From assembly GCA_018340375.1 (NCBI GenBank), contig JAFFJZ010000013.1:2644501-2708500 (forward strand): a stretch of 64,000 nt of DNA, in the 5' to 3' direction. Positions 1 through 10,684 of the stretch are shown one piece after another. Position 1 is the first letter of the stretch. The number at the start of each line of letters is the position of its first letter. A program made the position numbers and the translations under genes. The notes beneath the pieces were generated by a model. It had not been told where the DNA came from. It did no database searches and saw nothing but the letters and a program-made list of their open reading frames with translations. This DNA is from Gonatopus flavifemur (taxonomy: Eukaryota > Arthropoda > Insecta > Hymenoptera > Dryinidae).

Positions 1-2270
1 TCTTGTCCACTATTGTTACGGATGAGTTCGAAACGTTAATCGGACTCTCCGTAACTTCGTTTCCAATGATGGAATTTATTGGAAGAAAGAATTTTAATAT
101 CAACCCGAGCGGCGAGGCTGATATGTTGGTTGGCTCTTACCGTCTGAGGCATCGGAATACCTTGCTTCTCGCTCCGGGGGTGGATGAGGACAGGGTCGTG
201 AATGTGTACCATTTAAGACAAATTCATTTCGGAATATTCAATATATTCTGAGAATCATTATGTAGATAGAATTTTACAATAAAAACACAATTCATGTCGT
301 GGTTGCCACTTATCTTATATTGAGATTTCCATATGGATATAACTTTAATTTGATGCGACGGACAAGATAAAAGGAAAAGATCAAGATACATTCGGGAAAT
401 AGACGGTACAACCAGGTAGAATCAGAGTAATGGAAATACGGACTCACCCAAAACTGCGAGCAGATCGCGAACAAAGGGCGTGTGCTAAGATCAGCCGAAC
501 TGAGCCGTCAAACACTTGCCACCCGTTTTCGAGCACGTTTAAAACTACGCGATCGACCCGAAATTTCGAATGTTTCTAAGGAAATTTGAAGGAAATCAAT
601 GAAACTGAAAATATGACGGCACCGTAGAACCACATAACTCCGCGAATTTAGGAATGTTTCCTTCCTTACTCCCCCAAACCGACGAATCCGGGGGAAACAC
701 GGACTCAAATGGCACAGAAAATGGACCTTGGAATATCCATCTCGTGAGCGGAAGGGCCCCGAATTCTCTCCATAGAATTTTGTCCCTTCATAGCTCAGGT
801 GATGGATATTTAAACGTAAACTTCTTAATTTATTTCACTAGGGGAAAGTATAGACCCCTAGTGGAATTTCCTCTGCCATTGCGCCCGCGAATTCGCCGGA
901 GTGTTAAAGAGGGGGGGGGGGACAAAGAAGGAAACACCCGGGTAAACTCACCAAGGAAGAACGCGAGGTTAAAAGGTCGAAAGAAGACTGAGGAGTTGGC
1001 GTTGCCAAGCGGCGGCCTCGGGCCCGGAGGAGTTGGTGAGGAATTAGTGGGGGCCAAGAAAAAGAACAAGAGGGAGTTGTATTCTCCCCAGCGCAATCAG
1101 CATTTCAACATACCATCGGATTTCGAAGAAATCCGGTGTTAGGTTTCGATGCTGACGAGCCCCGTACGTGCTTCATCGCTGCCGAAGCCAGATTTTTGCT
1201 GGACTCAACATCGACATTGCCCGCACGTGGCTTGCGGAGAACAATACAACCATTCACAATGTGAAAAGGAAAAAAATTCGAACTCAATCATTTTATCATT
1301 TTGAGAGGAATTTTGAGCAAGAAGCTATTGGAAATCTGAGGAAAAAGCCCTTGGCCGAGATCGCCACTCGACAAACTCATCGTGAAATTTGGCAAAAGGG
1401 AAAGGAAGGTGAAGGAGAAAGCGCATAGGGTAGAGAACACTCGTTACACGTGCAGCAAACAGCAACGCGTGCGAGGCCAATAGACCAGAAGAAGAGAAGA
1501 AGAAAGTTCTCTACATCGTGCGACTGACTAGGCAGGCACGATGCAGAGAGCCAAGAGGTAGGCCAGACTTGTCCACATAGCATGTGCATGATGCGATGCA
1601 CAATACAATGTAGACAAGAAGGGTGAATGGGAGAGGTGAGGATTAGAGAGAGGAAGAGTTGAGAGGCGAAGAATTTTTAAGGTCCTCTTGCTTCCGGGGT
1701 CGTGAAGCGTGTGGTCGGGCAAAAGACAGGACAAAAGTCCCGCAATTTGTCCTGAAATAATGTATTGAAACATCATTGAAGGGTCGAAAAATTGCGGGAC
1801 GTGACACTATAAATGAATACTCTCCTTAGTGTATTATTGGCATACAATGAATCCAATAATGATGAAATTTCGGAATATAACATTAATTTTTCAAACAACC
1901 CCGGGTTAATGTGATTTCGCTGTACTTCAAAGATGGGCTTTTACATAAATTCATCCAACGATTACACCCACTAAAATTACACCAATTCCATACTCATCTG
2001 ATGTCAGTGAATATTATTCAACATACTCTCAGAATACACGAAAATGAGACGACAGCACAGTAGGTTCCATAATGAATGTTATATACCAAAGGCGCACCAA
2101 GATTAGATTGGTAAAATATCAACAAATTCAATCTTGACGTAATTTTGCTGTACAAAGTTCATGTTACTACCTTGGCTTGGTTTGATTTTTGTGTATTTGA
2201 AGTGTAAGTCAAATAATAGGTGCTTGACATCATAAAAGCGTGGAATTGGTGTGAATTTAGTATTTGTTAA
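1..2270. other. Unassigned sequence, no gene recognised
   Basis: Short open frames occur on both strands (for example 3-251 and 654-1142 on plus), but none shows a recognisable motif. The 654-1142 frame overlaps an equally open frame on the other strand and is rich in K, R, G and P, as expected from biased composition. A G run lies near 910-920 and a small hairpin (TCCCGCAATTTGTCC with AAATTGCGGGAC) at about 1738-1801. I assign no function. Confidence 0.5.
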
Positions 2271-2289
2271 TTATGGAGAGAATTCGTGT

Positions 2290-2590
2290 AACCAGCCGAA
2301 ACGTTGGGTATCATGATCAAATAAAGTACTCAACCTACTCGATTAAATCATTGGATTATGTTTTTCCTATTCTTCCCACGAATATCGAGTACGAAATTCA
2401 TCCAAATTTTGGCACTACCCTATCCAACGACACGAAAATGGATCAGCACGGAGGAGACCCTTCCGTTCTATGAATTTTTGTGATAATTCCCTGAGGAGGG
2501 CTGGTATCAGCCAAAACGTTGGGTATTATGATCGAATAGAGCACTAAATATACTCGATTAAATCATTGAATTCTGTTTTTTCCTAAAGTC
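2290..2590 (+). repeat. Two diverged direct copies of a hammerhead-like repeat unit
   Basis: Units at about 2291-2380 and 2491-2585 share GCCRAAACGTTGGGTAT, then TACTCGATTAAATCATTG and TTTTTCCT. The second unit reads CTGAGGA (2491-2497), then a perfect 5-bp hairpin GGCTG/CAGCC with a GTAT loop (2499-2512), then AAAAC. The first keeps CAGCCGAAAC but lacks CTGANGA. CTGANGA, helix, GAAA is the order of the hammerhead ribozyme core, known in the terminal repeats of Penelope-like elements. One extra G before the helix and the lost G of GAAA argue for a decayed copy. No Penelope reverse transcriptase was seen. Confidence 0.4.
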
Positions 2591-2756
2591 ACAAAGACGC
2601 CGTGTATTCATGGTGAAATATCAAAATTCCACTGATTTTCTATTTGATTCGCACGCATACCAAGTTCACACTAAGAAACACGTTGTAACATTTTCATTGG
2701 GGAGTAACTTCAACTCGCACTAATGTTTTGGATTACGACCTTTCAAGAATCAGTTC

Positions 2757-3760
2757 ATAATCATTGCATAAAATATTATGTGTCACACAAAAATTATTAG
2801 TGTGAATACTTTTGGGTCTTATTTTTCGTGTACAATTATTACGTGTATGATTTTCACCTGCATAAATCATACCCTGTCATATGCTCAATCCTACCTACCC
2901 AGAAAACAAAGTGGTTCAATGATTGTACAATCATGGACACTTTGAAGTCGTTCACGATTCTACAATTAGCTATATGATAAGTGACAACATTATTGACCAA
3001 TGATGCATGCATTGAAGATTACTGCAACTCTTGTGCATCAATGATTGTACAATAATTGATAGTATTCACGCATTAGCCATTCTGATAGTACAACCACTGG
3101 TCAATTGTTCATGCATCATTAGGTCCATCAGATTAAGCGATCGTGGACTCGTTCGTTTTGTTTTCTGGGTATGGCATTTCTTTGTACAAGTACCTCGATC
3201 CTACATAAGGGGCATTCCACGTCAAGTGTACCCGCCTAAAAACCTTCATCGCTGGAATTTTGATGAAACTTGGTGGAGTTGTTGTACTATTGGAGTACAT
3301 AATTTGTGCAGGAAATGGGGAGGAAATATCGACGGGTTGCCGAGATACAGGGGCTCGAAGTTTTGGACACGTTTGTCTTCGCTGAATTATAACTCAGTTA
3401 TTATTATTTTTTTTTCAAATGCAAGTTATGGTTTTCGTCGGTTTTTTCCGTTCTTTTCAATAGATATGGAGGCAATTCCCCAAGTTAATCATTTCTGCGA
3501 AAAAAAGTGATTTTTATTTTTCTTTTCGATTTTTTTTAAAAATCGGCATTTCTGAAAATTTTTCAATCACGCTCAATCGAAAGCTTATTCTTTTCCCTTC
3601 AAAATCATTGGTCACACATGATGGAGTCTCATGAACTCGTCAGTGAATTTCATCGTTAAAGCCGGCACGATCCAGCTTCCAAGCGCGCTGAACATACTGG
3701 TCGGCCGTCACCCGGTACGGCGATGAAATTTTAACATGCTTTATTTACTGTAGGAATTAT
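2757..3760 (+). repeat. Left terminal inverted repeat of element A
   Basis: It pairs with 6975-7981. The match is nearly continuous to about 3722 (CCGGTACGGCGATG) and resumes at 3735 (CATGCTTTATTTACTG) after an indel of roughly 80 bases relative to the right arm. Inside, 2899-3173 is bounded by TACCCAGAAAACAAA and its inverted copy and holds words such as AATGATTGTACAATCATT, so a smaller element was probably captured in the arm. Confidence 0.85.
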
Positions 3761-4156
3761 TTATTATCATTATTAATCATCTCAACAAAATAATGCTACA
3801 GAATTCACAACATTCTTCATGCTTAACCAGACTCTGCACTGAAGTTGACGTGAGCATCATTTTGTTTTGACATCAATGTGAAGCTATCTTCACAATGTTC
3901 AATGTTTATATTGTGAAAACAAAAGTACTACACAACTCAATTTTACCGGAGACCCATTTACTTGAAGAACGCTGTGAATTCAACAACATTATCGTGTTCC
4001 GTGTGAAATAGACTGAACTGTCAATTATCAAGTGTATTTGTCATCTACGATCCGAAGTGAATATTTTGTCTACGGTACGTCATTTTTACGCATCACTCGA
4101 ATTGAATCAAGATTTGATGTTCATTCAAGTGAACCGCATGGCATTCCCATTTTATA

Positions 4157-6833
4157 ATGAACAGGAAAAGTTTTGGGTCTCGCTGTTCCAACCCCCTCGA
4201 AAACGGCCAACATCCTGCATTTTCTAGATCATTAAGAACAATCCCCAAAAGTCTTCAGGAAGAGTACATTTCTTTACCAAAAGATGCTCAAATATGCGGA
4301 ACCTGTCGAATAAAAATGACAAATCTTGCCGCTATGTCACCACTACACATTCAACTCGAGGCAATGGAAGTGGTAAGATAAAACAATTATACTTGAAAGA
4401 TTCTAAATCTGTTTCTAAATTCAGCGATACATTACATGGAAGCGATTACTCAGGGAAGCGTTTTCTATACGATTGTTCTATCACTCTCTGTTCATACCTC
4501 ATAAAATACACGGAAAAAAATGCCGTTCGAAAACATGAGACTCTCATGTTTTTCTTATTGAAACTGAAATTACGGTGGTTTGTTAAATGAATTTTCATAT
4601 GAAAATACAGAAGATTACGAACACTGTAGAAGAAGTGAAAGATAGAATGGAAATTTCAAACACTGAACGTTGAATTTTATGAAATGGATAGTGGAATTTG
4701 GCTATAAATTCGTAATCTTTCGTATTTTCATATGAAAATCCATTTTTAGAAACCTTCCTGTTCTAGGTTCAGCAAGCAAAATAATAAAAAGTCATATTTT
4801 TTTCTCCGTGTATATGATGAGAAATGTATAAAAAAAGGGACAAAAAGTGTACAAAATGCAGCATTGTATAAATTAGTACATTCATACAGTGATGCCATAG
4901 ATTTTAAAATCTAATTGTGTATATCCAATCAAACATTTTTGTTGATAAGATCAACAGTATCAGGCCCTCGCACTGTCGGTCTTCACTTTCTGGCAACACA
5001 GTATTCATGTCCCCACTTTATTCGCGACTTGATAAAATATTCTATTGAACTGATTATAGGATGGACTCAAACGAATTTTTTATATTATTATTTTAGAGCA
5101 ATGATGAAGAAATGGACAACCAAGTTTTTCCAGACAATAATCAAGTTATTCACATTTTCGAGGGTCCTTCCGTTTCAAAGTATCGAAAAACAGAATATGA
5201 TTGTAGAAACAAACAACATTTGGCAGCAGTTGAGGTTTTAGATCAAAGTGAAGAAAAATTTGTGAATTCAAAAAGTCATTCAGAAAAACTAACACTTCTC
5301 ACTCTCGCACCGAAATTTTGGGGTCGAAGAAAATTAGCTACAGAATTCGGTGCTTCTGAACGCCAAGCAAGAAGAGCGAAGCAGTTAGTGAATGAATGGG
5401 GTATTTTTACCCAACCAAATTCCAAATTAGGTAAAAATTTACCAATTGATACGGCTAATTTGATCGTTGCCTTTTATGAAGATGATGAGAATAGTCGTAT
5501 CATGCCAGGGATGAAAGATTACGTGTCGATCAGAAAATCAGATGGATCTCGTGAACATGTTCATAAGAGACTGGTTTTATGTAATCTTCCTGAATTATTC
5601 CAAATTTTTGAAAGCACATACCCTACCATAAAGATAGGTCTTTCTAAATTTTGTCAACTCAGACCACGGAACTATATTCTCGTCGGAGCCAGTGGTACTC
5701 ATACCGTATGTGTTTGCGTTTACCATGAAAATGTGAATTTGATGTTGAAAGCTGTCAAGTTCAAAGACTTGACTTGTGGAATTGACTTTCCATTCCAAAC
5801 GTACCAAGATATTTCCAAAATAATGACATGTACAACGCCGACTTCAGAATGTCACCTTGATGAATGTGAAAAGTGCCCTGATATCGAAACTGTGAAAGAA
5901 TCCCTCAAGTCAGTTCTTGCAGATCAGGACATTGAGAATATAGAATTCCAAAACTGGCAACAGACCGACAGGAGTACCTTGGTCACTGTAGTCATGGGTT
6001 CAGAAGATTTTGTGGATCAGTTTTTTGATCGCTTGCGAAAGTTGAGACCCCATTCTTTCATTGCTAAACAGCAGTCAGATTTTTTGAAACATATTAAGCA
6101 AAGTCTGAACGAAGGGGGATTTCTCGTAACATGTGACTTCGCTGAGAATTATTCTTTTATTGCGCAAAATGCTGCGCAATTTTTCCATTGGAATGATGAT
6201 CAGATCACAATATTTACAGTCGTGTTTTATTATAAAAAGGGGATTGATATTGCACATGAAAGTATGGCAATTTCATCCGATGATCTAAAACATGACACAG
6301 TCACGGTATATGCTTTCCAAAAAATATTGATCACGTACTTGCAAGAAAAGTCCAATGTTAAGAGGATATTTTATTTCTCCGATGGAGCAGCACAGCATTT
6401 CAAAGACAAGTACAATTTCCAAAACCTACTCCATCATGAGGAGGGTTCCGGTATTGAAGCTGAGTGGCACTTCCATAAGACTGCACATGGTAAAGGGTCA
6501 TGTGATGGTATCGGCGGGAACATAAAAAGATCAGCAATCCGTGCGAGTTTACAGGCATTCTCAAGGGATCAAATTTTAACCTGCGATGCATTTTATGCTT
6601 GGGCGAAAGATAACTTTTTAGGAACAAAAATATTTTTTAGTTCTAAAGAGAGCCATGGAAAGATACGAGATGAGCTGAAGTGTCGATTTGACTGTGCGGG
6701 AACGATTCCGGGGACAATAAAATATCATGCGTTCGTCCCAGTTTCACGAACGACTCTCCAAGTTAGAAGATATTCTTCCTATTCTAGAAGCAATTTTTTT
6801 CCAAAACTTCAGAAAAAAATTGAGAGAACTTGA
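4157..6833 (+). CDS. Putative transposase of element A, two exons (4157-4372, 5097-6833)
   Basis: Exon 1 (72 codons) has Cys10 and a C-G-T-C pair near its end, probably half of a zinc-binding site, and stops exactly before GTAAGA. The intron (4373-5096) ends in TTATTATTTTAG. Exon 2 continues in phase for 5 codons before an internal ATG at 5112, giving about 650 residues with no stop. From that ATG, residues 70-95 look like a helix-turn-helix (GRRKLATEFGASERQARR). IGLSKF and VGASGTHTVCVCVYHEN (175-207) are family signatures. A Cys cluster lies at 240-255. Acidic motifs CDFAENY (D342), FSDGAAQ (D424) and HGKGSCDGIGG (D465) are the likely catalytic set. AATAAA at 7003-7008 may be the polyadenylation signal. 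The DNA transposase role is inferred from motifs and flanking TIRs. Confidence 0.8.
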
Positions 6834-6974
6834 TGTACACATTCTTTTTCAATTCCATACACAACATCCAGCAACTTGTAACACTATTTATAACGTTATT
6901 GTGAGAAAATTGTATATACTTCTAAAAACAAAATACAAAATTTGTTCATTGGGAATGAGAGAATGAGAATATTA

Positions 6975-7981
6975 ATAATGATAATGAATGATTTTTACAG
7001 TGAATAAAGCATGTTCTATGTATTTTATCAATCATTTTCCAGTAGTCTATAGAGGAAAATTGTCATCAACATCGCCGTACCGGGTGACGGCTGACCAGTA
7101 TGTTCAGCGCGCTTGGAAGCTGGATCGTGCCGGCTTTAACGATTAAATTCACTGATGAGTTCATGAGACTCCATCATGTGTGAACAATGATTTTGAAGGA
7201 AAAAGAATAAGCTTTCGATTAAGCGTAATTAAAAAATTTTCAAAAATGCCACTTTTGTTTGCAGAAATAATTATCTATTGGAAAGAACGGAAAAAACCGA
7301 CGAAAACCATAACTTGCATCGAAAAAAAAAATAATAATAACTGAGTTATAATTCAACGAAGACAAACGTGTCCAAGACTTTGAGCCCCTGTATCTCGGCA
7401 ACCCGTCGATATTCCCTTCCCCCCTCCTGCACAAATTAGGTACTCCAATAGTACAACAATTCCACCAAGTTTCATCAAAATTCCAGCGATGAAGGTTTTT
7501 AGGCGGGTACACTTGACGTGGAATGCCCCTTATGTAGGATCGAGGTACTTGTACAAAGAAATGCCATACCCAGAAAACAAAACGAACGAGTCCACGATCG
7601 CTTAATCTGATGGACCTAATGATGCATGAACAATTGACCAGTGGTTGTACTATCAGAATGGCTAATGCGTGAATACTATCAATTATTGTACAATCATTGA
7701 TGCACAAGAGTTGCAGTAATCTTCAATGCATGCATCATTGGTCAATAATGTTGTCACTTATCATATAGCTAATTGTAGAATCGTGAACGACTTCAAAGTG
7801 TCCATGATTGTACAATCATTGAACCACTTTGTTTTCTGGGTAGGTAGGATTGAGCATATGACAGGGTATGATTTATGCAGGTGAAAATCATACACGTAAT
7901 AATTGTACACGAAAAATAAGACCCAAAAGTATTCACACTAATAATTTTTGTGTGACACATAATATTTTATGCAATGATTAT
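6975..7981 (-). repeat. Right terminal inverted repeat of element A
   Basis: Inverted copy of 2757-3760. It carries the shared CATCGCCGTACCGGGTGAC at about 7068 and ends ATTTTATGCAATGATTAT at 7981. The two arms differ by scattered substitutions and small indels, so they are not freshly identical. AAGCTTTCGATT at about 7211 is the mirror of TCAATCGAAAGCTT at 3573, a mark also present beside copy A2. Confidence 0.85.
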
Positions 7982-8450
7982 TTGTTCACGTTTAATTGAT
8001 TGACATAGAGATTGTACACGAAATATTTTACAAGCTTTAAAAATGTAATCAACAAAAATTGTACACATATTGTTTATGCACGATCAGAAAATAAAATTAA
8101 TCAGTATATAATTATTGTACTCCTAATCTAATTCATAGTAATTATTCAATAGAAAGAAAAAAATTTCTCATATGAATTTCATTAGGTGTACAATCATTAT
8201 ACACTCATTAATTACATTTTTTGTCCGTGCACAAAAACATGTGTACGATTTTTGTGAATCACTTTTTTTTCAAGCATGAAAAATATTTAGTGTACAATTT
8301 TCTCATCAAATAATTTTACGTGCACCAAAGCTTATGTGTTAAATATGAGGTATTAAAAAAAAAATTATTAGTGTAAATACTTTTGGGTCTTATTTTTCGT
8401 GTACAATTAATACGTGTATGATTTTTACGCGCATAAATCATACCCTGTCG
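7982..8450. repeat. GTGTACAA word array ending in a third copy of the element A tip
   Basis: The stretch is AT-rich and studded with GTGTACAAT, TTGTACAC and close variants (8010, 8066, 8190, 8240, 8290, 8400). Its last 88 bases (8362-8450) repeat 2790-2880 of the element A left tip in direct orientation, including TACTTTTGGGTCTTATTTTT. It may be the remnant of the word-array element whose end now forms the outer tip of element A. Confidence 0.55.
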
Positions 8451-8580
8451 AGCATCCGGCTGGAAATTCGGTCACATTTGATCGGGTTGACCTGGTGTTT
8501 GATGAGGACCCGATCAGGACCTGGTGCGTGAAAAAATCCTCATGTAGGATTAGGGTGAAGAAATTTGACGATAAAATTTT

Positions 8581-8742
8581 TAGACTGATTTCAGCGCTGC
8601 CGTACGGAAAAACCCTGAACTGATTTTATATGGATATACTACTACTATTTCAAGAACTTTCATGATTTGTTTATTATTCATGTTAGTGTATTTATGTAAA
8701 ATTGTTCCAAGTGTTCTTCCGTACGGCGGCACTGAAATCAGT
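8581..8742. mobile_element. MITE with AGACTGATTTCAGYGC termini
   Basis: AGACTGATTTCAGCGCTGCC at 8581 is mirrored by GGCGGCACTGAAATCAGTCT ending at 8742, including CCGTACGG on both sides. The interior is AT-rich and non-coding. No clear target duplication was seen. Confidence 0.65.
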
Positions 8743-8769
8743 CTGTAAGTTTCGCAATTGAGTTTATGC

Positions 8770-9480
8770 CCTCTGTGTAGGATCGCGGCTGTGTAGTCAC
8801 GCATTCATGTAGCATCAAGGGCCCCCTGGTGAGAATGGGAGCGAGGAGAAAGAGTAAACGAAGCGTATGCTCAAGGGTAACAGAAACGGTAATGGAAAGT
8901 ATACGAAGCTTGAATGGAAAGGATACAAAGCGTATGTGAAACGGGAATTGAAACAAAGAAAGCGGGAAAAATTCAAGAATTCTAGACAAAACATTGAACC
9001 CTGTGGTGAGAATCGAACCGGTGACTTTCACTATGCTAGGTCTTATCCACTGAGCCATGGATCGTCGTTGACATCGACGGCTGAAAGATGTTATTTGAAG
9101 TCAGAATAGGTATGACTCGCATACGCTCCATATAACCTACTATTACGTTACATGAAGCATATGCGAAACGGGATCGGAAGTTTATGAAACGTATACAGAA
9201 CGTATGATTTGATGACTTTCCAGCAGGCGGGTACCATACGCTCCAGGAAGAGGGAGTTGGAATGTTTTTCGCTTCATATACGTTTCCTTCTCGCTTCGTG
9301 TATACGCTTCATTTTCACCAGGGCCCTGTACCCTATGCAGGATCGAGCACATGCAGTATCGAGCGGATCGACATTTGGTAAAAAAATCCTTACGTGGGAT
9401 CGCGGCTATGCAGCAACGCACTTTTGTAACATCGAAGCACCTGGGCATATGATATGTAGGATCGCCGTTATGAAGCATCG
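8770..9480. repeat. Pair of diverged repeats with a GGATCGCGGCT core
   Basis: GTGTAGGATCGCGGCTGTG with GCATCAAGGGCCCCCTGG downstream (about 8775-8830) is echoed by ACGTGGGATCGCGGCTATG with ACATCGAAGCACCTGGG (about 9393-9450). Between and around them the words CGTATAC, AAGCGTATG and CGCTTCG recur many times. The structure looks like degenerate low-copy repeats. No protein was recognised. Confidence 0.5.
8997..9060 (-). repeat. tRNA-derived SINE head or tRNA pseudogene
   Basis: On the minus strand TGGCTCAGTGGATAAG (9043-9058) matches a polymerase III A box and GGTTCGATTC (9010-9019) a B box at tRNA-like spacing. The T-stem does not pair well and the anticodon arm cannot be drawn with confidence. 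A tRNA-derived SINE promoter or tRNA pseudogene is therefore more likely than a working tRNA. Confidence 0.5.
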
Positions 9481-9768
9481 AAGGTGACTTCAAAGATATG
9501 TATTCACTGAAGACTTATTTAAAAAATCGGAAACCACATTGCATTTCCATAAAAACGATAAGCGCGATAATGTATCTTTTATTCCAACACTGAGGGTTCT
9601 GTTCCCAACTATCAGCCTTGAACGTATTACCAAAATCACTGTAAACTATCTTGGAGTTACATTTTATTTTGATCATACCATATTTATCATGTACAAGGAT
9701 TCCTTATTCTGAACATATCTGATGAATCGATACATTTTCAAAACATCTCACAACCCCATGACATGCTA
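9481..9768. other. Unassigned spacer
   Basis: About 290 AT-rich bases between the repeat pair and the mariner. I see no ORF, hairpin or repeat. Confidence 0.5.
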
Positions 9769-10660
9769 CTGTGTCCAAAAAGTAAGGTGACATTTGAATT
9801 CAAACTCCGCGCGCAAATGGATTTGGGGAAATGCTCTTATTTTTAAATTGACAGGCCTGTCCTTGATATCCATGCCAAAGGTCACATCTAAATATGCATT
9901 AATGTTTGAGATACGCTTTGTTTTGTAAGCTGCTGAAATTGAATTCTCCGATGTTTATAATTCCTGCATTTATTGAGCAAAGAATTTGCATTGAATTTTG
10001 TTTACGGAATGAATTTTCTGCTGCTGATTTGTTGAGAAAGGTACAGAAAGCCTTTGGTGATGAGGCTATGTTGAGGAAAAATGTTTACGGGTGATATAAA
10101 GAGTTCTCAGAAGGTCAAGGACGTGTCGAAGACGAAAAGCGTCCCAGTTGACCATCAACCTCAACTGACGGAGCCCACGTCCAAAAAATCAAAGATTTGA
10201 TGCTTGTGAATCATTGATTGAAAATGAGAGGTCTTGCTGATGATGTTGGCATTTTAAAAGGATCAGTCAATACCATTTTGAACTCTTGGTTTTTGCACCA
10301 CGACAATGCACCGTCTCACACTGCATTGATTCCGCGAGACCAATTCGCAAAAAACTCGACTGATATCGTGCCACAACCACTTGAATTGACACCAGGTGAC
10401 CTATGGCTATTCAACAAACTCAAAAGACCGCTTCAGAGACACCGTTTTGAGTCAATAAAAGAGATACAAGCCGGATCAGAGAGAGAGTTGAAGGCCATCC
10501 CGGAAATCAACTTCACCAACTGTTCCGAAGATTGGAAAATCCGTTGGCATGAGTGCATTGTATCCCGGAGGAATTACTTTGAAGGCCATTAATTTGATTC
10601 GGGAGAATGAGTGGAGATTTTTCAAATTAAATGCTATGTCACCTTACTTTTTAAACACAG
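9769..10660 (+). mobile_element. Internally deleted mariner element
   Basis: The termini CTGTGTCCAAAAAGTAAGG (9769) and CCTTACTTTTTAAACACAG (ending 10660) are inverted repeats flanked on both sides by TA, the obligatory Tc1/mariner target. The 892-bp length is well below the usual 1.3 kb, because the middle of the transposase is missing. It is non-autonomous. Confidence 0.9.
9906..10592 (+). pseudogene. Mariner transposase remnant
   Basis: The N-terminal part (about 9975-10110) carries the mariner helix-turn-helix pattern (EQRICIEFCLRNEFSAADLL, then AFGDEAM). The C-terminal part (10280-10592) carries LHHDNAPSHT, with the second catalytic Asp, and TPGDLWLFNKLKRP, with the third. About 180 residues between them are gone, including the first Asp motif (TGDE-type), and TGA/TAG codons break the N-terminal frame. 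It cannot encode an active enzyme. The ending (WHECIVSRRNYFEGH) is typical of full-length mariners, so the 3' end is complete. Confidence 0.9.
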
Positions 10661-10684
10661 TAGCATATCCTCTCCATAGTAACA

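Larger units (their letters stand above)
2757..7981 (+). mobile_element. Element A: long-TIR DNA transposon with intact two-exon gene
   Basis: The 5.2-kb unit begins and ends with the same sequence in inverted orientation (ATAATCATTGCATAAAATAT at 2757, its complement ending at 7981). The arms are about 1 kb each and enclose one spliced gene. A second gene copy lies at 61767-63929 on the minus strand. The gene encodes a protein type that I remember as widespread in animal genomes, with RNase H-like acidic motifs, so I infer an autonomous cut-and-paste element. I cannot name its superfamily. A shorter true boundary is possible: inside the arms GGGGCATTCCACGTCAA (3211, complement ending near 7530) looks like a terminus in its own right. 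No target-site duplication was identified. Confidence 0.8.

Noticed and set aside
654..1142. 162-codon plus-strand frame
   Set aside because: The opposite strand is equally open at 830-1096, composition is low-complexity (K, R, G, P) and no motif or splice context supports it.
8997..9060. Functional tRNA gene
   Set aside because: A and B boxes are present, but the T-stem mispairs and no acceptor stem or anticodon arm could be drawn.
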